Shown piece by piece: positions 11,509 to 23,117 of a stretch of DNA of 64,000 nucleotides. The position numbers and the translations under genes were made by a program. The DNA is taken from the NCBI RefSeq assembly GCF_051020985.1, contig NW_027475130.1, positions 10,558,001-10,622,000 on the forward strand, in the 5' to 3' direction. The stretch comes from Nomia melanderi. Taxonomy: Eukaryota; Arthropoda; Insecta; Hymenoptera; Halictidae. The notes below the pieces were generated by a model, which was not told the DNA's origin, ran no database searches, and was given only the letters and a program-made list of their open reading frames with translations. Numbering within the stretch: position 1 is the stretch's first letter; the number at the start of each line of letters is the position of its first letter.

Positions 11509-14500
11509 CACTTTGATTTATTTCGCTATCTGTAATAGGACCCGAGATATCACCAGATATATATTGGATTTTCCCCAGACCCTGAGTGTCCGGCCGCATG
11601 AGACTGTAGTTTTCTCGGCCCCTGGTGGTCCGAGTTCGTTCCCGCTGCACAGATTCATGCGCCAGGGCCTCCTACAGACAATGCACTTTGGTTTATTACG
11701 CTATCTCTAATAGCACCCGAGATATCACCAGATATATATTGGATTTTCCCCAGACCCTGAGTGCCCGGCCCCTTGAGACGGTGGTTTTCTCGGCCTCTTG
11801 TGGTCAGAGGTCGTTCCCGCTGCACAGATTCATGCGCCAGGGACTCCTACAGACAATGCACTTTGATTTATCGAGCTATCTCTAATGGCACCCGATATAT
11901 CACCAGATATATAATGGATTTTTCCCTGACCCTGAGTGTCCGGCCACATGAGACTGTGGTTTTCTGGGCCCCTGGTGGCCCGAGGTCGTTCCCGCTGCAC
12001 AGATTCATGCGCCAGGGCCTCCTACAGACATTGCACTTTGATTTATTGCGCTATCTGTAATAGCACCCGAGATATCACCAGATATATATTGGATTTTTCA
12101 CTGACCCTGAGCGTCCGGCCCCATGAGACGGTCGTTTTCTCGGCCCGTGGTGGTCCGAGGTCGTTCCCGCTGCACAGATTCATGCGCCAGGGTCTCCTAC
12201 AGACAATGCACATTGATTTATTGCGCTATCTGTAATAGCACCCGAGATATCACCAGATATAAATTGGATTTTCCCCTGACCCTGAGTGTCCGGCCCCATG
12301 AGACTGTGGTTTTCTCGGCCCCTTGTGGTCAGAGGTCGCTCCCGCTGCACAGATTCATGCGCCAGGGCCTCCTGCAGATAATTCACTTTGGTTTATTGCG
12401 CTATCTGTAATAGCACCCGAGATATCACCAGATATATATTGGATTTTCCCCTGACCCTGAGTGTCCGGCTCCATGAGACTGTGGTTTTCTCGGCCCCTGG
12501 TGGTCCGAGGTCGTTCCCGCTGCACAGATTCATGCGCCAGGGCCTCCTGCAGATAATTCACTTTGATTTATTGCGCTATCTGTAATAGCACCCGAGATAT
12601 CACCAGATATATATTGGATTTTCCCCTGACCCTGAGTGTCCGGCGCCATGAGACGGTGGTTTTCTCGGCCCCTGGTGGTCCGAGGTCGTTCCCTCTGCAC
12701 AGATTCATGCGCCAGGGCCTCCTACAGACAATGCACTTTGATTTATTGTGCTATCTGTAATATAACCCGAGATATCACCAGATATATATTGGATTTTTCC
12801 CTGACACTGAGTGTCCGGCCCCATGAGACGGTTGTTGTCTCGGCCCCTGGTGGTCCGAAATCGTTCCCTCTGCACAGATTCATGCGCCGGGGCCTCCTAC
12901 AGACAATGCACTTTGATTTATTGTGCTATCTGTAATATAACCCGAGATATCACCAGATATATATTGGATTTTTCCCTGACCCTGAGTGTCCGGCCCCATG
13001 AGACTGTGGTTTCCTCGGCCCCTGGTGGTCCGAGGTCGTTCCCGCTGCACAGATCCATGCGCCAGGGCCTCCTACAGACAATGCACTTTGATTTATTGCT
13101 CTATCTGTAATAGCACCCGAGATATCACCAGATATATATTGGATTTTCCTCTGACCCTGAGTGTCCGGCCCCATGAGACTGTGGTTTTCTCGGCCCCTGG
13201 TGGTGCGAGGTCGTTCCCGTTGCACAGATTCATGCGCCAGGGCCTGCTGCAGATAATTCACTTTGGTTTATTGCCCTATCTCTAATAGCACCCGAGATAT
13301 CACCAGATATATATTGGATTTTCCCCTGACCCTGAGTGTCCGGCCCCATGAGACTGTGGTTTTCTCGGCCCCTTGTGGTCCGAGGTCGTTCCCGCTGCCC
13401 AGATTCAGGCGCCAGGGCCTCGTCCAGACAATCCACTTTGATTTATTGTGCTATCTGTAATAGCACCCGACATATCACCAGATATATATTGCATTTTTCC
13501 CTGACCCTGAGTGTCCGGCCCCATGAGACGGTGGTTTTCTCGGCCCCTGGTGGTCCGAGGTCGTTCCCGCTGCACAGATGCATGGGCCAGGGCCTCCTGC
13601 AGATAATTCACTTTGATTTATTGTGCTATCTGTAATATAACCCGAGATATCACCAGATATATATTGGATTTTTCCCTGACCCTGAGTGTCCGGCCCCATG
13701 AGACGGTTGTTGTCTCGGCCCCTGGTGGTCCGAGGTCGTTCCCGCTGCACAGATTCTTGCGCCAGGGCCTCCTGCAGATAATTCACTTTGGTTTATTACG
13801 CTATCGCTAATAGCACCCAAGATATCACCAGATATATATTGGATTTTTCCCTGACCCTGAGTGTCCGGCCCCATGAGACTGTGGTTTCCTCGGCCCCTGG
13901 TGGTCCGAGGTCGTTCCCGCTGCACAGATTCATGCGCCAGCGCCTCCTACAGACAATGCACTTTGATTTATTTCGCTATCTGTAATAGGACCCGAGATAT
14001 CACCAGATATATATTGGATTTTCCCCAGACCCTGAGTGTCCGGCCGCATGAGACTGTAGTTTTCTCGGCCCCTGGTGGTCCGAGGTCGTTCCCGCTGCAC
14101 AGATTCATGCGCCAGGGCCTCCTGCAGATAATTCACTTTGGTTTATTGCGCTATCTCTATTAGCACCCGAGATATCACCAGATATATATTGGATTTTTCC
14201 TCGACCCTGAGTGTCCGGCCCCATGAGACGGTGGTTTTCTCGGCCCCTTGTGGTCAGAGGTCGCTCCCGCTGCACAGATTCATGCGCCAGGGCCTCTTAC
14301 AGACAATGCAGTTTGGTTTATTGCGCTATCTCTAATAGCACCCGAGATATCACCAGATATATAGTGGATTTTCGCCAGACCCTGAGTGTCCGTCCCCATG
14401 AGACGGTGGTTTTCTCGGCCCCTGGTGGTCCGAGGTCGTTCCCGCTGCACAGATTCATGCGCCAGGGCCTCCTACAGACAGTGCACTTTGATTTATTGTA

Positions 14501-14704
14501 CTATCTGTAATAGCACCCGAGATATCACCAGATATATATTGGATTTTTCCCTAACCCTGAGTGTCCAGCCCCATGAGTCTGTGGCTTTCCCGGCCCCTGG
14601 TTGTCCGAGGTCGTTCCCGCTGCACAGATGCATGCGCCAGGGCCTACTGCAGATAATTCACTTTGGTTTATTGCGCTATCTATAATAGCACCCGAAATAT
14701 CACC

Positions 14705-14879
14705 AGATATATGCTGGATTTTCACATGACCTTGGGTGACGGATTCCGAATATCTGTAATTTTCTCGGCCCCTGGTGGTTCGAGGTCGTTCCTGCTGCAC
14801 AGGCTCATTCGCCCGTGCCTCCTACAGACAATGCACTTTGATTTATCGCGCTATCTGTAATAGCACCCGAGATATCACC
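14705..14879. repeat. Divergent satellite monomer, copy 4
   Basis: It lies exactly 7177 bp from the 7528 copy and is indistinguishable by eye, as expected from the 41-mer duplication. Confidence 0.87.
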
Positions 14880-15229
14880 AGATATATATTGGATATTACC
14901 CTCACCCTGAGTGTCCAGCCCCATGAGACGGTGGTTTTCTCGGCCCCTGGTGGACCGAGGTCGTTCCCGCTGCACAGATTCATGCGCCAGGGCCTCCTCC
15001 AGACAATGAACTTTGATTTATTGTGCTATCTGTAATAGCTCCCGACATATCACCAGATATATAATGGATTTTCCCCAGACCCTGAGTGTCCGGCCCCATG
15101 AGACTTTAGTTTTCTCGGCCCCTGGTGGTCCGAGGTCGTTCCCGCTGCACAGATGCATGCACCAGGGCCTCTTGCAGATAATACAATTTGGTTTATTGCG
15201 CTGTATCTAATAGCACCCGAGATATCACC

Positions 15230-15406
15230 TGATATATATATTGGATTTTCCCCTGACCCTGAGTGTCCGGCCCCACTAGACTGTGGTTTTCTCGGCCCCT
15301 GGTGGTCCGAGGTCGTTCCCGCTGCCCAGATTCATGCGCCAGGGCCTCCTGCAGATAATTCAATTTGGTTTATTGCGCTGTATCTAAATGCACCCGAGAT
15401 ATCACC
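15230..15406. repeat. 177-bp monomer, copy 3
   Basis: It lies 7177 bp from the 8053 copy, with the same TGATATATATATTGG run. Confidence 0.85.
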
Positions 15407-18400
15407 AGATATATATTGGATTTTCCCCTGACCCTGAGTGACCGGCCCCATGTGACTGTGGTTTTCTCGGCCCCTGGTGATCCGAGGTCGTTCCCGCTGC
15501 ACAGATTCATGCGCCAGGGCCTCCTGCAGATAATTCACTTTGATTTATTGCGCTATCTGTAATAGCACCCGAGATATCACCAGATATATATTGGATTTTC
15601 CCCTGACCCTGAGTGTCCGGCTCCATGAGACTGTGGTTTTCTCGGCCCCTGGTGGTCCGAGGTCGTTCCCGCTGCACAGATTCATGCGCCAGGGCCTCCT
15701 GCAGATAATTCACTTTGATTTATTGCGCTATCTGTAATAGCACCCGAGATATCACCAGATATATATTGGATTTTCCCCTGACCCTGAGTGTCCGGCGCCA
15801 TGAGACGGTGGTTTTCTCGGCCCCTGGTGGTCCGAGGTCGTTCCCTCTGCACAGATTCATGCGCCAGGGCCTCCTACAGACAATGCACTTTGATTTATTG
15901 TGCTATCTGTAATATAACCCGAGATATCACCAGATATATATTGGATTTTTCCCTGACCCTGAGTGTCCGGCCCCATGAGACTGTGGTTTCCTCGGCCCCT
16001 GGTGGTCCGAGGTCGTTCCCGCTGCAAAGATTCATGCGCCAGGGCCTCCTACAGACAATGCACTTTGATTTATTGCTCTATCTGTAATAGCACCCGAGAT
16101 ATCACCAGATATATATTGGATTTTCCCCTGACCCTGAGTGTCCGGCCCCATGAGACTGTGGTTTTCTCGGCCCCTGGTGGTGCGAGGTCGTTCCCGTTGC
16201 ACAGATTCATGCGCCAGGGCCTGCTGCAGATAATTCACTTTGGTTTATTGCCCTATCTCTAATAGCACCCGAGATATCACCAGATATATATTGGATTTTC
16301 CCCTGACCCTGAGTGTCCGGCCCCATGAGACTGTGGTTTTCTCGGCCCCTTGTGGTCCGAGGCCGTTCCCGCTGCCCAGATTCATGCGCCAGGGCCTCGT
16401 CCAGACAATCCACTTTGATTTATTGTGCTATCTGTAATAGCACCCGACATATCACCAGATATATATTGCATTTTTCCCTGACCCTGAGTGTCCGGCCCCA
16501 TGAGACGGTGGTTTTCTCGGCCCCTGGTGGTCCGAGGTCGTTCCCGCTGCACAGATGCATGGGCCAGGGCCTCCTGCAGATAATTCACTTTGATTTATTG
16601 TGCTATCTGTAATATAACCCGAGATATCACCAGATATATATTGGATTTTTCCCTGACCCTGAGTGTCCGGCCCCATGAGACGGTTGTTGTCTCGGCCCCT
16701 GGTGGTCCGAGGTCGTTCCCGCTGCACAGATTCTTGCGCCAGGGCCTCCTGCAGATAATTCACTTTGGTTTATTACGCTATCGCTAATAGCACCCAAGAT
16801 ATCACCAGATATATATTGGATTTTTCCCTGACCCTGAGTGTCCGGCCCCATGAGACTGTGGTTTCCTCGGCCCCTGGTGGTCCGAGGTCGTTCCCGCTGC
16901 ACAGATTCATGCGCCAGGGCCTCCTACAGACAATGCACATTGATTTATTGCGCTATCTCTAATAGCACCCGAGATATCACCAGATATATATTGGATTTTC
17001 CCCTGACCCTGAGTGTCCGGCCCCATGAGACTGTGGTTTTCTCGGCCCCTGGTGGTCCGAGGTCGTTCCCGCTGCACAGATTCATGCGCCAGGGCCTCCT
17101 GCAGATAATTCACTTTGGTTTATTGCGCTATCTCTAATAGCACCCGACATATCACCAGATATATATTGGATTTTCCCCTGACCCTGAGTGTCCGGCCCCA
17201 TGAGACTGTGGTTTTCTCGGCCCCTGGTGGTCCGAGGTCGTTCCCGTTGCACAGATTCATGCGCCAGGGCCTCCTGCAGATAATTCTCTTTGGTTTATTG
17301 CGCTATCTCCAATAGCACCCGAAATATCACCAGATATATATTGGATTTTTCACTGACCCTGAGCGTCCGGCCCCATGAGACGGTCGTTTTCTCGGCCCCT
17401 GGTGGTCCGAGGTCGTTCCCGCTGCACAGGTTCATGCGCCAGGGTCTCCTACAGACAATGCACTTTGATTTATTGCGCTATCTGTAATAGCACCCGAGAT
17501 ATCACCACATATATATTGGATTTTTCACTGACCCTGAGTGTCCGGCCCCATGAGACGGTGGTTTTCTCGGTCCCTGGTGTTCCGAGGTCGTTCCCGCTGC
17601 ACAGATTCATGCGCCAGGGCCTCCTACAGACAATGCACATTGATTTATTGCGCTATCTCTAATAGCACCCGAGATATCACCAGATATATATTGGATTTTC
17701 CCCTGACCCTGAGTGTCCGGCCCCATGAGACTGTGGTTTTCTCGGCCCCTGGTGATCCGAGGTCGTTCCCGTTGCACAGATTCATGCGCCAGGGCCCCCT
17801 GCAGATAATTCACTTTGGTTTATTGCGCTGTCTCTAATAGCACCCGAGATATCACCAGATATATATTGGATTTTTCACTGACCCTGAGGGTCCGGCCCCA
17901 TGAGGCGGTCGTTTTCTCGGCCCCTGGTGGTCCGAGGTCGTTCCCGCTGCACAGATTCATGCGCCAGGGCCTCCTACAGACAATGCACTTTGATTTATTG
18001 CGCTATCTGTAATAGCACCCGAGATATCACCAGATATATATTGGATTTTACCCTGACCCTGAGTGTCCGGCCCCATGAGACTGTGGTTTTCTCGGCCCCT
18101 TGTGGTCCGAGGCCGTTCCCGCTGCCCAGATTCATGCGCCAGGGCCTCGTCCAGACAATCCACTTTGATTTATTGTGCTATCTGTAATAGCACCCGACAT
18201 ATCACCAGATATATATTGCATTTTTCCCTGACCCTGAGTGTCCGGCCCCATGAGACGGTGGTTTTCTCGGCCCCTGGTGGTCCGAGGTCGTTCCCGCTGC
18301 ACAGATGCATGGGCCAGGGCCTCCTGCAGATAATTCACTTTGATTTATTGTGCTATCTGTAATATAACCCGAGATATCACCAGATATATATTGGATTTTT

Positions 18401-19781
18401 CCCTGACCCTGAGTGTCCGGCCCCATGAGACGGTTGTTGTCTCGGCCCCTGGTGGTCCGAGGTCGTTCCCGCTGCACAGATTCTTGCGCCAGGGCCTCCT
18501 GCAGATAATTCACTTTGGTTTATTACGCTATCGCTAATAGCACCCAAGATATCACCAGATATATATTGGATTTTTCCCTGACCCTGAGTGTCCGGCCCCA
18601 TGAGACTGTGGTTTCCTCGGCCCCTGGTGGTCCGAGGTCGTTCCCGCTGCACAGATTCATGCGCCAGGGCCTCCTACAGACAATGCACTTTGATTTATTT
18701 CGCTATCTGTAATAGGACCCGAGATATCACCAGATATATATTGGATTTTCCCCAGACCCTGAGTGTCCGGCCGCATGAGACTGTAGTTTTCTCGGCCCCT
18801 GGTGGTCCGAGTTCGTTCCCGCTGCACAGATTCATGCGCCAGGGCCTCCTACAGACAATGCACTTTGGTTTATTACGCTATCTCTAATAGCACCCGAGAT
18901 ATCACCAGATATATATTGGATTTTCCCCAGACCCTGAGTGCCCGGCCCCTTGAGACGGTGGTTTTCTCGGCCTCTTGTGGTCAGAGGTCGTTCCCGCTGC
19001 ACAGATTCATGCGCCAGGGACTCCTACAGACAATGCACTTTGATTTATCGAGCTATCTCTAATGGCACCCGATATATCACCAGATATATAATGGATTTTT
19101 CCCTGACCCTGAGTGTCCGGCCACATGAGACTGTGGTTTTCTGGGCCCCTGGTGGCCCGAGGTCGTTCCCGCTGCACAGATTCATGCGCCAGGGCCTCCT
19201 ACAGACATTGCACTTTGATTTATTGCGCTATCTGTAATAGCACCCGAGATATCACCAGATATATATTGGATTTTTCACTGACCCTGAGCGTCCGGCCCCA
19301 TGAGACGGTCGTTTTCTCGGCCCGTGGTGGTCCGAGGTCGTTCCCGCTGCACAGATTCATGCGCCAGGGTCTCCTACAGACAATGCACATTGATTTATTG
19401 CGCTATCTGTAATAGCACCCGAGATATCACCAGATATAAATTGGATTTTCCCCTGACCCTGAGTGTCCGGCCCCATGAGACTGTGGTTTTCTCGGCCCCT
19501 TGTGGTCAGAGGTCGCTCCCGCTGCACAGATTCATGCGCCAGGGCCTCCTACAGACAGTGCACTTTGATTTATTGTACTATCTCTAATAGCACCCGAGAT
19601 ATCACCAGATATATAGTGGATTTTCGCCAGACCCTGAGTGTCCGTCCCCTTGAGACGGTGGTTTTCTCGGCCTCTTGTGGTCAGAGGTCGTTCCCGCTGC
19701 ACAGATTCATGCGCCAGGGCCTCCTACAGACAATGCACTTTGATTTATTGCGCTATCTATAATAGCACCCGAAATATCACC

Positions 19782-19956
19782 AGATATATGCTGGATTTTC
19801 ACATGACCTTGGGTGACGGATTCCGAATATCTGTAATTTTCTCGGCCCCTGGTGGTTCGAGGTCGTTCCTGCTGCACAGACTCATTCGCCCGTGCCTCCT
19901 ACAGACAATGCACTTTGATTTATCGCGCTATCTGTAATAGCACCCGAGATATCACC
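19782..19956. repeat. Divergent satellite monomer, copy 5
   Basis: It has the CACAGACTCATTCG form of the 4553 copy but a different left neighbour (GCACTTTGATTT instead of TTCACTTTGGTTT). The recombination point therefore lies just upstream of this monomer. Confidence 0.85.
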
Positions 19957-20656
19957 AGATATATATTGGATTTTCCCCAGACCCTGAGTGTCCGGCCCCA
20001 TGAGACTGTGGTTTCCTCGGCCCCTGGTGGTCCGAGGTCGTTCCCGCTGCACAGAGTCATGCGCCAGGGCCTCCTACAGACAATGCACTTTGATTTATTG
20101 CGCTATCTGTAATAGCACCCGAGATATCACCAGATATATATTGGATTTTTCGCTGACCCAGAGTGTCCTGCCCCATGAGACGGTGGTTTTCTCGGCCCCT
20201 GGTGTTCCGAGGTCGTTCCCGCTGCACAGATGCATGCGGCAGGGCCTCCTGCAGATAATTCACTTTGGTTTATTGCGCTATCTCTAATAGCACCCGAGAT
20301 ATCACCAGATATATATTGGATTTTCCCCTGACCCTGAGTGTCCGGCCCCATTAGACTGTGGTTTTCTCGGCCCCTGGTGGTCCGAGGTCGTTCCCGCTGC
20401 ACAGATTCATGCGCCAGGGCCTCCTACAGACAGTGCACTTTGATTTATTGTACTATCTGTAATAGCACCCGAGATATCACCAGATATATATTGGATTTTT
20501 CCCTAACCCTGAGTGTCCAGCCCCATGAGTCTGTGGCTTTCTCGGCCCCTGGTTGTCCGAGGTCGTTCCCGCTGCACAGATGCATGCGCCAGGGCCTACT
20601 GCAGATAATTCACTTTGGTTTATTGCGCTATCTATAATAGCACCCGAAATATCACC

Positions 20657-20831
20657 AGATATATGCTGGATTTTCACATGACCTTGGGTGACGGATTCCG
20701 AATATCTGTAATTTTCTCGGCCCCTGGTGGTTCGAGGTCGTTCCTGCTGCACAGACTCATACGCCAGTGCCTCCTACAGACAATGCACTTTGATTTATCG
20801 CGCTATCTGTAATAGCACCCGAGATATCACC
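20657..20831. repeat. Divergent satellite monomer, copy 6
   Basis: It lies 875 bp (five monomers) after the previous copy and carries CTCATACGCCAGTGCC. That is closer to the consensus CATGCGCCAGGGCC than the other copies, either partial conversion toward the common monomer or an ancestral state. Confidence 0.85.
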
Positions 20832-21536
20832 AGATATATATTGGATTTTTCCTCGACCCTGAGTGTCCGGCCCCATGAGACGGTGGTTTTCTCGGCCTCT
20901 TGTGGTCAGAGGTCGTTCCCGCTGCACAGATTCATGCGCCAGGGCCTCCTACAGACAATGCACTTTGGTTTGTTACGCTATCTCTAATAGCACCCGAGAT
21001 ATCAGCAGATACATATTGGATTTTCCCCAGACCCTGAGTGCCCGTCCCCATGAGACGGTGATTTTCTCGGCCCCTGGTGGTCCGAGGTCGTTCCCGCTGC
21101 ACAGATGCATGCGCCAGGGCCTCCTGCAGATAATTCACTTTGATTTATCGCGCTATCTCTAATAGCACCCGAGATATCACCAGATATATATTGGATTTTT
21201 CCTCGACCCTGAGTGTCCGGCCCCATGTGTCGGTGGTTTTCTCGGCCCCTGGTGATCCGAGGTCGTTCCCGCTGAACAGATTCATTCGCAAGGGCCTCCT
21301 GCAGACAATGCACTTTGATTTATTGCGCTATCTGTAATAGCACCCGAGATATCACCAGATATATATTGGATTTTCCCCTGACCCAGAGTGTCCGGCCCCA
21401 TGAGACTGTGGTTTTCTCGGCCCCTGGTGGTCCGAGGTCGTTGCCGCTGCACAGGTTCATGCGCCAGGGCCTCCTACAGACAATGCACTTTGATTCATTG
21501 CGCTATCTGTAATAGCACCCGAGATATCACCAGATA

Positions 21537-22065
21537 TATATTGGATATTACCCTCACCCTGAGTGTCCAGCCCCATGAGACGGTGGTTTTCTCGGCCCCT
21601 CGTGGACCGAGGTCGTTCCCGCTGCACAGATTCATGCGCCAGGGCCTCCTCCAGACAATGAACTTTGATTTATTGCGCTATCTGTAATAGCTCCCGACAT
21701 TTCACCAGATATATAATGGATTTTCCCCAGACCCTGAGTGTCCGGCCCCATGAGACTTTAGTTTTCTCGGCCCCTGGTGTTCCGAGGTCGTTCCCGCTGC
21801 ACAGATGCATGCGCCAGGGCCTCTTGCAGATAATACACTTTGGTTTATTGCGCTGTATCTAATAGCACCCGAGATATCACCTGATATATATATTGGATTT
21901 TCCCCTGACCCTGAGTGTCCGGCCCTACTAGACTGTGGTTTTCTCGGCCCCTGGTGGTCCGAGGTCGTTCCCGCTGCCCATATTCATGCGCCAGGGCCTC
22001 CTGCAGATAATTCACTTTGGTTTATTGCGCTATCTCTAATAGCACCCGAGATATCACCAGATATA
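21537..22065. repeat. 6-monomer duplication in the left domain, copy 1 (offset 1052)
   Basis: The monomer order TTGGATATTACCCTC, then TATATAATGG with GAGACTTTAG, then the 177-bp TGATATATATATTGG monomer repeats at 22589-23117. The offset of 1052 bp is 6 x 175 + 2. Substitutions between copies (CCCTACTAGAC here, CCCCACTAGAC there; CATTTCACC here, CATATCACC there) show they have diverged. Confidence 0.75.
21882..22058. repeat. 177-bp monomer, copy 4
   Basis: It has the same extended run, with private changes CCCTACTAGAC and GCCCATATTCATG. Confidence 0.85.
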
Positions 22066-22408
22066 TAGTGGATTTTCGCCAGACCCTGAGTGTCCGTCCC
22101 CATGAGACGGTGGTTTTCTCGGCCCCTGGTGGTCCGAGGTCGTTCCCGCTGCACAGATTCATGCGCCAGGGCCTCCTACAGACAGTGCACTTTGATTTAT
22201 TGTACTATCTGTAATAGCACCCGAGATATCACCAGATATATATTGGATTTTTCCCTAACCCTGAGTGTCCAGCCCCATGAGTCTGTGGCTTTCTCGGCCC
22301 CTGGTTGTCCGAGGTCGTTCCCGCTGCACAGATGCATGCGCCAGGGCCTACTGCAGATAATTCACTTTGGTTTATTGCGCTATCTATAATAGCACCCGAA
22401 ATATCACC

Positions 22409-22583
22409 AGATATATGCTGGATTTTCACATGACCTTGGGTGACGGATTCCGAATATCTGTAATTTTCTCGGCCCCTGGTGGTTCGAGGTCGTTCCTGCT
22501 ACACAGACTCATTCGCCAGTGCCTCCTACAGACAATGCACTTTGATTTATTGCGCTATCTGTAATAGCACCCGAGATATCACC
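22409..22583. repeat. Divergent satellite monomer, copy 7 (last in window)
   Basis: It has CTGCTACACAGAC and CATTCGCCAGTGCC, and the common TTTATTGCGC in place of TTTATCGCGC. No further copy is seen in the remaining 41 kb, so this variant is confined to the left domain. Confidence 0.85.
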
Positions 22584-22588
22584 AGATA

Positions 22589-23117
22589 TATATTGGATAT
22601 TACCCTCACCCTGAGTGTCCAGCCCCATGAGACGGTGGTTTTCTCGGCCCCTGGTGGACCGAGGTCGTTCCCGCTGCACAGATTCATGCGCCAGGGCCCC
22701 CTCCAGACAATGAACTTTGATTTATTGTGCTATCTGTAATAGCTCCCGACATATCACCAGATATATAATGGATTTTCCCCAGACCCTGAGTGTCCGGCCC
22801 CATGAGACTTTAGTTTTCTCGGCCCCTGGTGGTCCGAGGTCGTTCCCGCTGCACAGATGCATGCGCCAGGGCCTCTTGCAGATAATACACTTTGGTTTAT
22901 TGCGCTGTATCTAATAGCACCCGAGATATCACCTGATATATATATTGGATTTTCCCCTGACCCTGAGTGTCCGGCCCCACTAGACTGTGGTTTTCTCGGC
23001 CCCTGGTGGTCCGAGGTCGTTCCCGCTGCCCAGATTCATGCGCCAGGGCCTCCTGCAGATAATTCAATTTGGTTTATTGCGCTGTATCTAATAGCACCCG
23101 AGATATCACCAGATATA
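22589..23117. repeat. 6-monomer duplication in the left domain, copy 2
   Basis: This is the partner of 21537-22065. It is closer to the 2801-3327 version of the same three-monomer run than its neighbour is, so the two copies may have been inserted or converted independently. Confidence 0.7.
22934..23110. repeat. 177-bp monomer, copy 5
   Basis: It has the same extended run, 1052 bp after copy 4, and lacks the private changes of copy 4. Confidence 0.85.

Larger units (their letters stand above)
5163..12339. repeat. 41-monomer tandem duplication, copy 1 (7177 bp)
   Basis: The segment is followed immediately by a second copy offset by 7177 bp (41 x 175 + 2). The left limit of homology is set by GTCGTTCCC at 5159-5167 versus GTCGCTCCC at 12336-12344, and the right limit falls at 12374/19551. 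Every variant compared between the two copies agrees, including the divergent monomer (7528), the 177-bp monomer (8053) and rare single-base changes. This implies a very recent duplication or an assembly duplication. Confidence 0.93.
12340..19550. repeat. 41-monomer tandem duplication, copy 2
   Basis: This is the second copy of 5163-12339, continuing 34 bp past the unit length into shared conserved sequence before diverging at 19551 (ACAGACAGTG here, GCAGATAATT in copy 1). It carries the divergent monomer at 14705 and the 177-bp monomer at 15230, exactly 7177 bp from their partners. A breakpoint inside the conserved GCTGCACAGATTCATGCGCC region fits unequal exchange between misaligned monomers. 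Confidence 0.93.
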
